Shown here one piece after another: positions 45,538 to 54,697 of a stretch of 64,000 bases of DNA. The first letter of the stretch is position 1. Every line of letters starts with the position of its first letter. The notes under the pieces are model-generated. The model worked only from the letters and a program-made list of their open reading frames with translations. It was not told where the DNA came from and ran no database searches. The translations under genes and the position numbers were made by a program. The stretch covers positions 248,001 to 312,000 of the forward strand of contig CAVWFN010000020.1 in the NCBI GenBank assembly GCA_963754285.1, given 5' to 3'. This DNA is from RYN-133 sp963754285. Its GTDB lineage: Bacteria; Actinomycetota; Actinomycetes; Mycobacteriales; Jatrophihabitantaceae.

Positions 45538-47321
45538 CCGAGACCGACATCGACAGCGCAGCCGTTCGCGTCAACGGCCTGCGGATCGAAGTTGCGGCCA
45601 CGCGTCACGACATCGTCGACGACGTGTCGTTCGAGATCGGCCGGGGCGAGGTCCTGGCTCTTGTCGGCGAGTCGGGGTCGGGCAAGACGACCGCCGCGCT
45701 CGCACTGCTGGCTCACGAGCGACGAGGCGTCCGCATCGCCGGCGGGCGCGCGCTCGTCGCCGACGCCGACATGTTCGAACTCGGCAAGCGTGGCCGGCGC
45801 GATGCACGCGGAAAGCTGGTCTCCTACGTGCCGCAGGATCCGGGTGCTGCGCTCAATCCCGCCCGTCGCGTCGGCACGCACCTGATGGAAGCGCTCAAGG
45901 TGCATGACTGGGGTGGGAGCGATCAGCGCCGTCGCGAGCGCATCTCGGAGATGTTGCGCGAGGTCTCGCTGCCCGACGATGCGCAGTTTCTGCGTCGTTA
46001 CCCGCACCAACTGTCGGGCGGGCAGCAGCAGCGAGTCAGCATCGCGATGGCGTTCGCCTGCCAGCCGGCCGTCGTCGTCCTCGACGAACCGACGACCGGC
46101 CTCGATGTCACTACACAGGCGCACGTGCTGGCGACCGTCCGACGCATCACGTCACTCGAGGGCGCAGCGGCCCTGTACGTGTCGCACGATCTGTCAGTCG
46201 TCAGCAGCCTCGCCGACCGTGTCGCGGTGATGTATGCCGGACGGATCGTCGAGCAGGGCAGCGCGACCGAGATCTTCGCCGCGCCCGCTCATCCGTACAC
46301 GCGGCAACTGATCGCGGCGGTGCCGCGTATCGATGTCACTCGGAGCCTGACCGCCATTCCGGGACGCGCGCCGTCGCCCGGATCCCGTCCGCCTGGGTGC
46401 CCCTTCGCGCCCCGATGCGCGCTGCGCGTGGCCGAATGCACGAAACGACTGCCCGAGCCGGTGCTGGTCGGCGCCGGGCACACCGCACGCTGCATCCGCG
46501 TGGCCGAATCGCGCGCGACGCTGGCGACGACGGCGCCGGCTCCGGTCGTGGCAGCGGCCGATCACCCGGAAGGAATCGTGCGCGTCGCCGGGCTCACCGC
46601 GCGGTATGCCGACGTCGAGGTCGTGCACGACGTCACCCTCGCGGTCGCACGACGCGAATGCCTTGCGCTCGTGGGCGAATCGGGCAGCGGCAAGACGACC
46701 GTGTCGCGCTGCATCGTCGGGCTGCACGACCGCTGGGACGGCGCGATCACCCTCGGCGGCGTCGATCTGGCCCACTCGGCCCGGCACCGCAACAGCGCGA
46801 ACAAGCGCGACATCCAGTACATCTTCCAGAACCCGTACGGCTCGCTGAACCCGCGCCGCACCGTCGGTCAGTCGGTCGCGCGTCCGCTGGCTCTGCTCGG
46901 CCTGAGCCGGAACCTCGTCCGCCGCCAGGTGGCCGGCCTCCTGGAGCGCGTCTCGCTGCCGGCCGACTATGCCGCGAAGTATCCCGACGAACTGTCCGGC
47001 GGCGAGCGTCAGCGCGTCGCCATCGCGCGTGCGCTGATCTGCCGCCCGAAGGTGCTTCTGTGCGACGAGGTGACAAGCGCGCTCGACGTCTCGGTCCAGG
47101 CCGCCATCGTGACGTTGTTGCGCGAGCTGCAGGAAGATCTCGGTTTGAGCATCCTGTTCATCACGCACAACCTGCCGCTCGTGCGCTCGATCGCCCAGCG
47201 CGTCGCCGTGATGCAGGACGGCCGCATCGTCGAGGCCGGCCCGATGGAGCAGGTGCTGGAACGCCCGGAACACGAGTACACGAAGAGATTGCTCGCCGAC
47301 GCCCCACGGTTGGCCGGTTAG
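45534..47321 (+). CDS. Fused dipeptide-type ABC ATPase (DppD-DppF)
   Basis: 595 residues holding two complete ABC domains. Domain 1 has Walker A GESGSGKTTAAL, signature LSGGQQQRVSIA and Walker B VVVLDEPTTGLD, and ends with the oligopeptide C-terminal block FAPRCALR. Domain 2 has Walker A GESGSGKTTVSR, signature LSGGERQRVAIA and VLLCDEVTSALD (a valine/threonine variation of DEPTSALD). It energises the coupled permeases as a single chain in place of separate DppD and DppF. GTG at 45534 overlaps the permease stop. Confidence 0.93.
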   Translation: MTETDIDSAAVRVNGLRIEVAATRHDIVDDVSFEIGRGEVLALVGESGSGKTTAALALLAHERRGVRIAGGRALVADADMFELGKRGRRDARGKLVSYVPQDPGAALNPARRVGTHLMEALKVHDWGGSDQRRRERISEMLREVSLPDDAQFLRRYPHQLSGGQQQRVSIAMAFACQPAVVVLDEPTTGLDVTTQAHVLATVRRITSLEGAAALYVSHDLSVVSSLADRVAVMYAGRIVEQGSATEIFAAPAHPYTRQLIAAVPRIDVTRSLTAIPGRAPSPGSRPPGCPFAPRCALRVAECTKRLPEPVLVGAGHTARCIRVAESRATLATTAPAPVVAAADHPEGIVRVAGLTARYADVEVVHDVTLAVARRECLALVGESGSGKTTVSRCIVGLHDRWDGAITLGGVDLAHSARHRNSANKRDIQYIFQNPYGSLNPRRTVGQSVARPLALLGLSRNLVRRQVAGLLERVSLPADYAAKYPDELSGGERQRVAIARALICRPKVLLCDEVTSALDVSVQAAIVTLLRELQEDLGLSILFITHNLPLVRSIAQRVAVMQDGRIVEAGPMEQVLERPEHEYTKRLLADAPRLAG

Positions 47322-47501
47322 GCACCCACCGACGTAGGCGCCATCACGCTCGCGTGCTCGCCACTCGCACACCGTGTGCCGGATCGCCGCGACTTGAGGC
47401 CGGTTGGAGGTCGGCGCAATAGCGTTGCGTCGCCTTTCCAGGGCCTGGTTGTGCAGTGCGCGGCGCTGACCCCGGTGCCGCAGGAGCGAAGGGACGACCT
47501 C

Positions 47502-48116
47502 ATGAACGTGACCCGGTGGCTACCGTCCTCGACTCGCGGCAAGCTTGGTGCCGTTGGCGGTGTGGTGATGCTCGTCGTGGCGGCCGGCGTCACGGCGTCC
47601 TCGAGCTCGAGTGCGGCTGCCAAGTCGTTCACCTTCGCCCTCCAGCGCTCGTCGTCAGCCATCACTTCTTGTCTGCCTCACGCCGGCGGCAGCGTCACGA
47701 TCACCCCGGGCACGCTGAACGACACGATGAAGGTCTCGATCCACGGCATGCCGAACAACCGCGACTTCGACCTGTTCGTCATCCAGCAACCCACCGCGCC
47801 CTTCGGCGTCTCGTGGTACCAGACCGACATCGAATCCCATGGAACCGGCGCGGGCAGCGTGACGGTGGTCGGCGTCTTCGATTCAGAGACCTTCTCGGTG
47901 TCCCCCGGCGGGACGACGACGTTCTCGCCGACGCACCAGTACCACCTGGGGCTGTGGTTCAACAATCCGAATGTCCCGTTCAACCTGCACTGCGAAGGCA
48001 GCGCGACGTCCCCGATCGTCACGCCGTTCAACGGTGCGCAGCACGCTGGAATTCAGGTGTTGAACACCGCGGAGTTCCCGGCCAACGCCGGCCCGCTGTC
48101 GCACGTGCATCGCTGA
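47502..48116 (+). CDS. Secreted protein, uncharacterised actinobacterial family
   Basis: 204 residues. The signal segment (GKLGAVGGVVMLVVAAGVTA, about 14-33) could be a cleaved peptide or an anchor. The mature part alternates short strands and turns: ITPGTLNDTMKVSIHGMPNNRDFDLFVIQ (ends ITPGTLNDT and RDFDLFVIQ), APFGVSWYQTDIE, and two cysteines (SCLPHAG, LHCEGS). A beta-sandwich is likely. I recall similar uncharacterised proteins in actinobacteria, but no function. ATG at 47502 follows AAGGGACG. Confidence 0.7.
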   Translation: MNVTRWLPSSTRGKLGAVGGVVMLVVAAGVTASSSSSAAAKSFTFALQRSSSAITSCLPHAGGSVTITPGTLNDTMKVSIHGMPNNRDFDLFVIQQPTAPFGVSWYQTDIESHGTGAGSVTVVGVFDSETFSVSPGGTTTFSPTHQYHLGLWFNNPNVPFNLHCEGSATSPIVTPFNGAQHAGIQVLNTAEFPANAGPLSHVHR

Positions 48117-48146
48117 TCGGTTCTGTCCCGGCTCTCAGCCTGACGT

Positions 48147-48686
48147 TCAGCCGGTCGCGCGGTGGCGACCGCGGCTCGTATGGCGCGGTTCGGGATACAC
48201 GAGCGAGACGTCGATGTAGTCCCACTTGTCGATCCAGCGGTCGGGGTTCGCGGCGTGCAGCTCGCGCAGCGTGCGCTGCGCTTCGTCATAGGTTCGGACG
48301 AGTCGCGCGACCCTCGGGTCCGCGAGTCGCGTCAGGATCGGGCAACGCCGCTTGCCGCAGCTGCAGCGCTTGCCACGCGGATGATGGTGATGGGCGGCCT
48401 CGGACAGGACATCTACGAGCAACTCGCGACTGGCATACGCCGCCTGCATCTTGACGCGGTAGTGATCTCGCTCGCCCTGCGCCAACAACGCCTCGTCCTG
48501 GGCGTCGAGCACGGCGCGGTGATACATCGCGGCATGATCGGTCTCGCGCACGGCGAGGTCTGCGATGGTGTCGCCGGCGTGCTCTCGGCAGCGCACGCAC
48601 ATCGTCAGCGCTGCATGCTCGTCGCCGTACTGGACGGTCTCGTGCAGGCCACAACAAGGGCACCGCAGGCGGGTCGCAACGCGCAA
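48147..48686 (-). CDS. Zinc-ribbon/Cys-His-rich protein of unknown function
   Basis: 179 residues. N-terminal CPCC and CVRC pairs (about residues 9-35) form a zinc-ribbon; a second metal-like cluster is HHHHPRGKRCSCGKRRCP in the middle, followed by a helical region. TTG at 48686 is chosen because AGGGGG lies about 8 bases before it and the zinc-ribbon starts immediately after. No family recognised. It is convergent with the secreted protein gene and divergent from the aldo/keto reductase. Confidence 0.6.
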   Translation of the reverse strand: MRVATRLRCPCCGLHETVQYGDEHAALTMCVRCREHAGDTIADLAVRETDHAAMYHRAVLDAQDEALLAQGERDHYRVKMQAAYASRELLVDVLSEAAHHHHPRGKRCSCGKRRCPILTRLADPRVARLVRTYDEAQRTLRELHAANPDRWIDKWDYIDVSLVYPEPRHTSRGRHRATG

Positions 48687-48906
48687 GTGACGTGCCCCCT
48701 AACGACCGCAGAGACGGTCTCACCCTTGGGACGAATCCTGACACGAGGTGTCTTTCGAGGAAGCCAACACCGCAGCGTGTCGGCGTGCGAACTTGACCGC
48801 CGAGCAGCGCAGAGTGGCGTGCTTAGGCTTGCCAGTGGCGGACCGTTCTCGTCCGCCGAAGCGCACCGCCGTCGTGAAACGGCGCAGCTCTGACGAAAGG
48901 CGACCG

Positions 48907-49881
48907 ATGAAATACCGCAAGCTCGGCACGACCGGCCTCGACGTGTCCGCGATCTGCCTCGGCTGTATGAGCTACGGCGAACCCGATCGTGGCCCGCATC
49001 CGTGGTCGCTCGGAGAGGACGACGCCCGGCCGTTCTTCCGACAGGCGCTCGACGCGGGCATCAACTTCTTCGACACGGCGAACACCTACTCGGCCGGGTC
49101 GAGCGAAGAGATCACCGGACGTGCGCTACGCGACTTCGCCGACCGCGACGAGATCGTGCTCGCCACGAAGGTGTTCATGCCGGTCGACCGGCAGGGCCCG
49201 AACTCGAAAGGCCTGTCGCGCAAGGCGATCATGGCGAGCATCGACGCCAGCCTGCGGCGCCTGCAGACCGACTACGTCGACCTGTACCAGATCCACCGCT
49301 GGGACCCCGACGTCCCGATCGAAGAGACGCTCGAGGCGCTGCACGACGTGGTCAAGGCGGGCAAGGCGCGCTACATCGGCGCTTCCTCGATGTGGGCATG
49401 GCAATTCAGCAAGGCGTTGCACCTGGCCGACGCGAACGGCTGGACCCGATTCGTCACGATGCAGGACCACTACAACCTGCTCAATCGCGAGGAGGAGCGC
49501 GAGATGCTGCCGCTGTGCGCGGACGAGGGCATCGGCGTCATCCCGTGGAGCCCGCTGGCCCGCGGCAAGCTCACTCGCGATTGGGACGAGCAGACCACCC
49601 GCTCGGAATCCGACGAGTTCGGCCGCACCCTCTACCTCGACAGCGACAAGCAGATCGTGGACGCCGTGGCCGAGGTCGCTTCCGAGCGCGGCGTGTCCCG
49701 CGCGCAGGTGGCGCTGGCCTGGGTCATGTCCAATCCCGTCGTGGACGCCCCGATCGTCGGCGCCACCAAGGCGCGCCACGTCGACGACGCGGTCGCCGCT
49801 GTTGATCTCGAGCTGACCGACGACGAGATCGAGCGGCTGACAGGGCCGTACACCCCGCACGAGGTGGTCGGCTTCCAGTAG
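48907..49881 (+). CDS. Aldo/keto reductase
   Basis: 324 residues of the AKR (beta/alpha)8 family, NADPH-dependent carbonyl reduction. Catalytic tetrad: D in NFFDTANTYSAG, tyrosine in the same NTY, lysine in VLATKVF and histidine in YQIHRWD. GATKARHVDDAVAAV forms the cofactor-binding C-terminal block. ATG at 48907 follows AAAGGCGACC. A strong hairpin terminator starts 25 bases after the stop. Confidence 0.92.
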   Translation: MKYRKLGTTGLDVSAICLGCMSYGEPDRGPHPWSLGEDDARPFFRQALDAGINFFDTANTYSAGSSEEITGRALRDFADRDEIVLATKVFMPVDRQGPNSKGLSRKAIMASIDASLRRLQTDYVDLYQIHRWDPDVPIEETLEALHDVVKAGKARYIGASSMWAWQFSKALHLADANGWTRFVTMQDHYNLLNREEEREMLPLCADEGIGVIPWSPLARGKLTRDWDEQTTRSESDEFGRTLYLDSDKQIVDAVAEVASERGVSRAQVALAWVMSNPVVDAPIVGATKARHVDDAVAAVDLELTDDEIERLTGPYTPHEVVGFQ

Positions 49882-49905
49882 CGCAGCCGGCTGGTAGAAG
49901 ACGAA

Positions 49906-49942
49906 ATCAGCCCGGTCTCCCTCGACGGGAGACCGGGCTGAT
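49906..49942. terminator. Bidirectional hairpin terminator
   Basis: A perfect 16-base stem ATCAGCCCGGTCTCCC and its complement with the 5-base loop TCGAC, between the convergent aldo/keto reductase and histone-like genes. There is no clear T-tract on either side, as is common in actinobacteria. Confidence 0.8.
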
Positions 49943-49959
49943 CGTGTAGCTAGCGGTTG

Positions 49960-50850
49960 TTACGCCTTTGCCGCGTTCTTCTTTCGGGTGGCAGCAGCCT
50001 TGACGGCCGCGGTGTGGCGCTTGTCGGCGGCCTTCTTACGCGTGGCGGCGGCCTTCTTGGCAGCGGCCTGCCGGGTTGCGGCAGCCTCGGCGGCGGCAGC
50101 CTTCCGAGCCGCGGCCGACTCCTTGGCGGCAGCGCTGCGAGCGGCCGTCTTGTAGGCGGCGGCGCGATGCGTGGGTGTGGTGCTCACTGCGGCCTCGGCG
50201 GCGGGAGTCTCGCGCACCGTGGTGCGGTGGGTCGGCACCTTGCTCGCCGGCGTCGCGCGTACTGGCGTCGATGTCGTTGCGCGAGCTTCGCGCTTCGCCT
50301 GTGCCGAGACACGCGACCGGACCTTCTGCGCCACCGCAGTGACCCCGTTGGCGAGGCTCTCCACACGGCCGTCGGCGCGCCGGATCACGCGCACGAGCGC
50401 CGGGTCGTGGCGCAGGTCGGTCGCCACCTGCTCGCCGCGAACAGCGAGCTTGGCATACGCGTCCTTGGCCTGGCCGAGCGTTGCCGTCGGGTTGACCTTC
50501 CGGACGGAGGTCGCGACGTCGACGGTGCGGCCGACGAGGCTTCCCGCGGTCGAGGCGATCGCCTGCTGCGCCGTGGTGACGCGCTCGGTGGCTGCGTTGA
50601 CGCGGGCCTTGGTCGTCTCGACGAGCTTCGCGGGCAGCTCTTCACGCTGCCTGGTGACGCTCGCCGCGATCGCGTCGCCGGCGCCGAGCGTGGCGTAGGC
50701 CTGCCGGCTCAGTGTCGTGACCGCGGTGCGGGACAGGCCCCGCGTCTCCGCGGGCAGCGCCCGGACCGTCCCGGACACGACGCCCGCGGCGGACTTGCTC
50801 TGCTCCAGTGTCGCGCTTGCTGAACTGCGCGCTCTTTCTACGATCGACAT
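49960..50850 (-). CDS. Histone H1-like Lys/Ala-rich protein
   Basis: 296 residues. The first 170 residues are helical and Ala/Val/Thr rich, resembling the coiled-coil part of mycobacterial HBHA-type proteins. From about 190 the chain becomes basic and repetitive (KKAAATRKKAADKR, AVKAAATRKKNAAKA), like histone H1 and mycobacterial HupB/HBHA tails, so it may bind DNA or polyanions. ATG at 50850 follows AGGAGAG. No signal peptide. Which of nucleoid or surface function applies cannot be decided here. Confidence 0.75.
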   Translation of the reverse strand: MSIVERARSSASATLEQSKSAAGVVSGTVRALPAETRGLSRTAVTTLSRQAYATLGAGDAIAASVTRQREELPAKLVETTKARVNAATERVTTAQQAIASTAGSLVGRTVDVATSVRKVNPTATLGQAKDAYAKLAVRGEQVATDLRHDPALVRVIRRADGRVESLANGVTAVAQKVRSRVSAQAKREARATTSTPVRATPASKVPTHRTTVRETPAAEAAVSTTPTHRAAAYKTAARSAAAKESAAARKAAAAEAAATRQAAAKKAAATRKKAADKRHTAAVKAAATRKKNAAKA

Positions 50851-50988
50851 ATATCTCTCCTGGCTTGTGGGGTGCCGCATACGCCGTGCGCTGAACCAGG
50901 ATGCGAACCCGGCAGCGCGGCTACGTCGGTCGCAACATGTGTTGTACGACGACGATCGCTGGCACTAGCTCCACCCTCACACGGACCT

Positions 50989-51004
50989 GCTTGCTCTTGC
51001 AAGC
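50989..51004. terminator. Possible weak stem-loop after the LLM oxidoreductase
   Basis: GCTTGC-TCTT-GCAAGC, a 6-4-6 inverted repeat between the LLM gene (stop 51053) and the histone-like gene. It may be a weak terminator or an operator; no T-tract. The 202-base gap also contains CAACATGTGTTG (50933-50944), a 5-2-5 palindrome upstream of the histone-like gene. Confidence 0.3.
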
Positions 51005-51052
51005 GGGGGGCAAGCACAGTGAGTGGACGCACACAACGGCGATCCGGCACGC

Positions 51053-51916
51053 TCACCCGAGCGACAGCGCGGACGCGACCGATGCGAGCGCAGCCACGTG
51101 CTCGTCGACCGTCGCGAACCCGGCTCTCATCGTGTTGATCGAGACGTGGGTGGCGCCGACCTCGCGCCACCGTTCGAGCGCCGCGACGACCTCGTCCGGG
51201 CCGTTCTGCCAACTGACGCGGCCTTCCATGCCGAGGGATGCAGGATCGCGTCCGGCGTCCGCCGCTGCCTGCTCGACGATCGCGCGCGCCTCGTCCAGCT
51301 CGGGGCCTGGCTGGATCTGCGGGAACCAGCCGTCGCCGAGCCGTCCGGCACGCCGGTAGGCCGCCGGGGACTGCGCGCCGAACCAGATCGGGATCGGCCG
51401 CTGTACCGGACGCGGCGCGATGCCCGCACCCACCACCTGCTCGCCGTCGACCGTGTCGGTGACGGTGGTTTCGGTCCACAGCTTGCGGAGCAGTTCGACC
51501 TGCTCGCCGCTGCGCCGGCCCCGCTTGGTGAAGTCCTGACCCAAGCCCTCGTACTCGACGCGATTCCAGCCGACACCGACGCCGAGGCGGAAGCGGCCGC
51601 CGGTCAGCAGGTCGACCTCGGCCGCCTGCTTGGCCACGAGCGCCGTCTGCCGCTGCGGCAGGATGATCACGCCCGTCACGAGCTCGAGCGACGTGATGCC
51701 GGCGAGGAACCCGAACAGCACGAACGGCTCGTGAAAGGTCGTGTTGACGTCGTACGGCCCGCGCCACGGCGCGTGCACAGTCGGGTCGGCGCCGAGCACG
51801 TGGTCATAGACCAGCAGGTGGCGGTAGCCGAGCTGCTCGACACCTTGTGCGTAGGCGCGCACGGCGCCCGGATCGCCGCCGAGTTCGGTTTGCGGAAAGA
51901 TCACACCGATCTGCAT
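51053..51916 (-). CDS. LLM-class oxidoreductase, probably F420-dependent
   Basis: 287 residues of the luciferase-like monooxygenase superfamily. Motifs: MQIGVIFPQTE at the start, LVYDHVLG, LELVTGVIILPQRQTALVAKQAAEVD (ends LELVTGVI and AKQAAEVD) and RFRLGVGVGWN. Such actinobacterial proteins commonly use F420, which is inferred here by family and not by visible cofactor residues. Divergent from the GGDEF gene, 45 bases away. Confidence 0.85.
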   Translation of the reverse strand: MQIGVIFPQTELGGDPGAVRAYAQGVEQLGYRHLLVYDHVLGADPTVHAPWRGPYDVNTTFHEPFVLFGFLAGITSLELVTGVIILPQRQTALVAKQAAEVDLLTGGRFRLGVGVGWNRVEYEGLGQDFTKRGRRSGEQVELLRKLWTETTVTDTVDGEQVVGAGIAPRPVQRPIPIWFGAQSPAAYRRAGRLGDGWFPQIQPGPELDEARAIVEQAAADAGRDPASLGMEGRVSWQNGPDEVVAALERWREVGATHVSINTMRAGFATVDEHVAALASVASALSLG

Positions 51917-51961
51917 GTCTTCGACGCTACAGAGCGCGACACGACTGCCGATGATCCATTT

Positions 51962-53098
51962 ATGACCTCCCGGCGGGCCGCAGAACCGGTTGTGGTTCGG
52001 CGTTCGCCGCTCGCTGCGCTGCTGGCCGGCCTGTTTCGGCCGTTGGCCGGCAGCGGTCGCCGCATCGGCTACTGGCGCCGGCACGTCCTGATCGGAGTGT
52101 CGATCACCGAGGTGGCCGCCATTACCGCCGGCATCTACACGATGCTCAGTCGCACGGGCGTCGCCCACCACCGTCCGGAGATGTTCGTCCTGGTTGGTGC
52201 GACGGTGGTGGCCACGCCGTTCCTGATGGTGCTGCCGCTGGAAGCGATGCTCAGCCACTCGCGCGGTGCGCTGTTCTTCTACGCCTGGAGCATCGTCGAC
52301 ACAGCCGTGATCACGATCGCCGCCCGCATCGACGGCGGCGGCGCCAGCCCGCTGACGACCCTGCTGTTCCTCACGCTCGCGTACATGGCGCTGGCCTATC
52401 CGCCGAGCGGTGTCGTGGTCGTCGGCGCAGTGATGACCCTCGACTACCTGTTCGTGATCTGCCCGCCGCACATCACCTTGTCCGCGACGGTCGTCGCCGT
52501 GGTCATGGCCTGCTTCAGCGCGATCTGCGCGCTGGCGTCGGCGAATTCGTGGGAGGCGCATGACGCGCAACAGCTGCTGCTGCGCACCGAACAGCTCGTC
52601 GCGGCGACCGACCCGCTGACCGGCGTCCTCAACCGGCGGGCCTTCTTCGATCGACTGCGCACGACCCTCGCCGACCGCGAAACCGATGACGTCCTGGTCT
52701 GCCTCATCGATCTCGACGGGTTCAAGGCAGTCAACGACGGCGCCGGTCACGCCGCAGGTGATGCCGTGCTGATCGCGGTGGGCTACGCGCTCGGTGCGGC
52801 GCTGCGCGAGACCGACACCGTGGCCCGCCTCGGTGGCGACGAGTTCGCCGTCCTCGCCGCCGGCAATCCAGCCGCACCGGACACGTCCAACGTCGCCGAG
52901 CGGCTTCGCGAGGCCGTCATCGCCATCGGCGCCGACGTGACGGCGAGCATCGGCGCGGTCGTCCCGACGCCCGGCGAGCCGCTCGAGGACGTGCTGCACC
53001 GCGCCGACATGGCGATGTATCAGGCCAAGAGCGGCGGCGGCAACGGCGTCTGCTTCAGCTCGGCCGGGCCGCCGTACACCGCGTCACCGGCTGCGTAG
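51962..53098 (+). CDS. Membrane GGDEF diguanylate cyclase
   Basis: 378 residues: about six membrane helices in residues 40-195, then a GGDEF domain. The catalytic loop RLGGDEFAVL holds GGDEF at 291-295, and an inhibitory I-site RETD (282-285) is exactly five residues before it, so the enzyme should be active and product-inhibited. It makes cyclic-di-GMP from two GTP. No sensory domain other than the membrane part is visible. The stop at 53098 directly abuts the convergent CrtI-like gene. Confidence 0.92.
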   Translation: MTSRRAAEPVVVRRSPLAALLAGLFRPLAGSGRRIGYWRRHVLIGVSITEVAAITAGIYTMLSRTGVAHHRPEMFVLVGATVVATPFLMVLPLEAMLSHSRGALFFYAWSIVDTAVITIAARIDGGGASPLTTLLFLTLAYMALAYPPSGVVVVGAVMTLDYLFVICPPHITLSATVVAVVMACFSAICALASANSWEAHDAQQLLLRTEQLVAATDPLTGVLNRRAFFDRLRTTLADRETDDVLVCLIDLDGFKAVNDGAGHAAGDAVLIAVGYALGAALRETDTVARLGGDEFAVLAAGNPAAPDTSNVAERLREAVIAIGADVTASIGAVVPTPGEPLEDVLHRADMAMYQAKSGGGNGVCFSSAGPPYTASPAA

Positions 53099-54697
53099 CT
53101 ATTCGGCCCGCCGCAGATCCTTGAGGATTCGCTGGCTCGCCAACCGGCCCGGCGAGCCGATGACGCAGCCGCCGGGGTGCGTCCCTGACCCGCACTGGTA
53201 GTAGCCCTCGAGCGGCGTGCGGTACTGGCTCCAGCCCGGCGCAGGGCGGAAGAAGTACATCTGCGGGGCGAGGAACTCGCCGGCGAAGATGTTGCCCTCG
53301 GTGAGCCCGGTCAGCGCCTCGATGTCCTTGGGAGTCACCACCTCGCGGTGCAGGACGAGTTCGCCGAAGCCCGGGAAGTGCGACTCCAGGACGGCCTGCG
53401 CCTTGTCACCGAACCGCTCACGTTCGGCGTCCCAGTCGCTGCCGCGCAGGTCGTACGGCGCGTACTGGACGAAGCACGACATGACGTGCTTGCCAGGCGG
53501 TGCCATGTCGGGGTCGACCACCGACTGGATCGCCGCGTCGATGTAGGGCCGTTCGGAGTACCAGCCGTACTTGGCCGCGTCGAATGCCCGCTCGACGTAC
53601 TCGATCGTCGGGCCGATGTTGATGAATCCGCCGTAGTGGTCGACGGTGTCCGGCAGCGCCGGGAACACGGGCAGACCGTCGAGGGCGAAGTTCACCTTCG
53701 CCGAGACTCCGCGGTAGCGGATGCGCTCGACGTTCTCGACGAGGTCGGCGGGCAGGGTGCGCGGATCGACGAGGTCGAGGAACGTGTGCCGGGCATCGAG
53801 CGCCGACACGACGATCGGCGCCCGGAACTCGGTGCCGTCCTCGAGGGCCACGCCGACGGCCTGGTCGTCGCGGGTCAGCACCGATGCCACCGGTGAGCCG
53901 ACGCGGATCTCGGCGCCGAAGCTCTCCGCCGCCCGGGCCACGACCTGGGTGAACCCGCCGTTGCCGCCCTTGTGGAATGCCCAGGAACCCAGATGACCGT
54001 CGTGCTCGCCCATCTTGTGGAACAGCAGCACGAGCCCGGATCCCGGCGACATCGGACCCACCTTCGAGCCGATGATGCTCGACGACGCGTGGAAGCCCTT
54101 CACCGCGTCGTTCTCGAAGTAGTCGTCCAGCCAGTCGGCGGCACTCCCGGTCAGCAGGCGCACGACGTCGTGCATCACCTTGCGCTCGACACCACCGAGG
54201 TGGTTGAGCAGCCACCCGACGTCGGCCTGGTCCTCAGGGTCCTTGCCGAACACGTTCGGCGGCGGGTTGTCGAACAGCGGCTGCACGGCCTGGACGACCT
54301 GGTCGAGGTCGTGGTGGTAGCGGTCGTACGCGTCGGCGTCGTGCGGCGAGTGCCGCCGGATCTCTTGGATGTTCTGCCCGTGGTCGTCGCCCAGCAGCAG
54401 GTAACCGCCGTCCCCGGTCGGGTGGAACGACGACGGCATCATCAGCGGCAGGAACCCGTGCTGGACGAGGTCGAGCTCGTGGATGATCTCCGGTCGCAAC
54501 AGGCTCAGCGCGTACGAGAACGTCGTGAAGTGGAAGCCCGGCACGAGCTCTTCGGTGATCGCCGCACCGCCGACGAACGGACGTTGCTCGAGCACCAGGG
54601 TGCGCAGCCCCGCCTTGGCGAGGTAGCCGGCGTTCACCAGACCGTTGTGGCCGCCGCCGATCACGATCGCGTCGTACTGATGGCTGTGTTCGGTCAT
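53099..54697 (-). CDS. Phytoene desaturase-like FAD-dependent oxidoreductase
   Basis: 532 residues with the dinucleotide-binding start DAIVIGGGHNGLVNAGYLAKAG and LVLEQRPFVGGAA, as in CrtI-type amine-oxidase fold proteins and the mammalian PYROXD2. The C-terminus (GSGTHPGGCVIGSPGR) closes the FAD site. No carotenoid genes lie nearby. ATG at 54697 overlaps the GcvT-like stop (ATGA), so the partner is more likely a methyl-group acceptor than a pigment enzyme. Confidence 0.88.
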   Translation of the reverse strand: MTEHSHQYDAIVIGGGHNGLVNAGYLAKAGLRTLVLEQRPFVGGAAITEELVPGFHFTTFSYALSLLRPEIIHELDLVQHGFLPLMMPSSFHPTGDGGYLLLGDDHGQNIQEIRRHSPHDADAYDRYHHDLDQVVQAVQPLFDNPPPNVFGKDPEDQADVGWLLNHLGGVERKVMHDVVRLLTGSAADWLDDYFENDAVKGFHASSSIIGSKVGPMSPGSGLVLLFHKMGEHDGHLGSWAFHKGGNGGFTQVVARAAESFGAEIRVGSPVASVLTRDDQAVGVALEDGTEFRAPIVVSALDARHTFLDLVDPRTLPADLVENVERIRYRGVSAKVNFALDGLPVFPALPDTVDHYGGFINIGPTIEYVERAFDAAKYGWYSERPYIDAAIQSVVDPDMAPPGKHVMSCFVQYAPYDLRGSDWDAERERFGDKAQAVLESHFPGFGELVLHREVVTPKDIEALTGLTEGNIFAGEFLAPQMYFFRPAPGWSQYRTPLEGYYQCGSGTHPGGCVIGSPGRLASQRILKDLRRAE

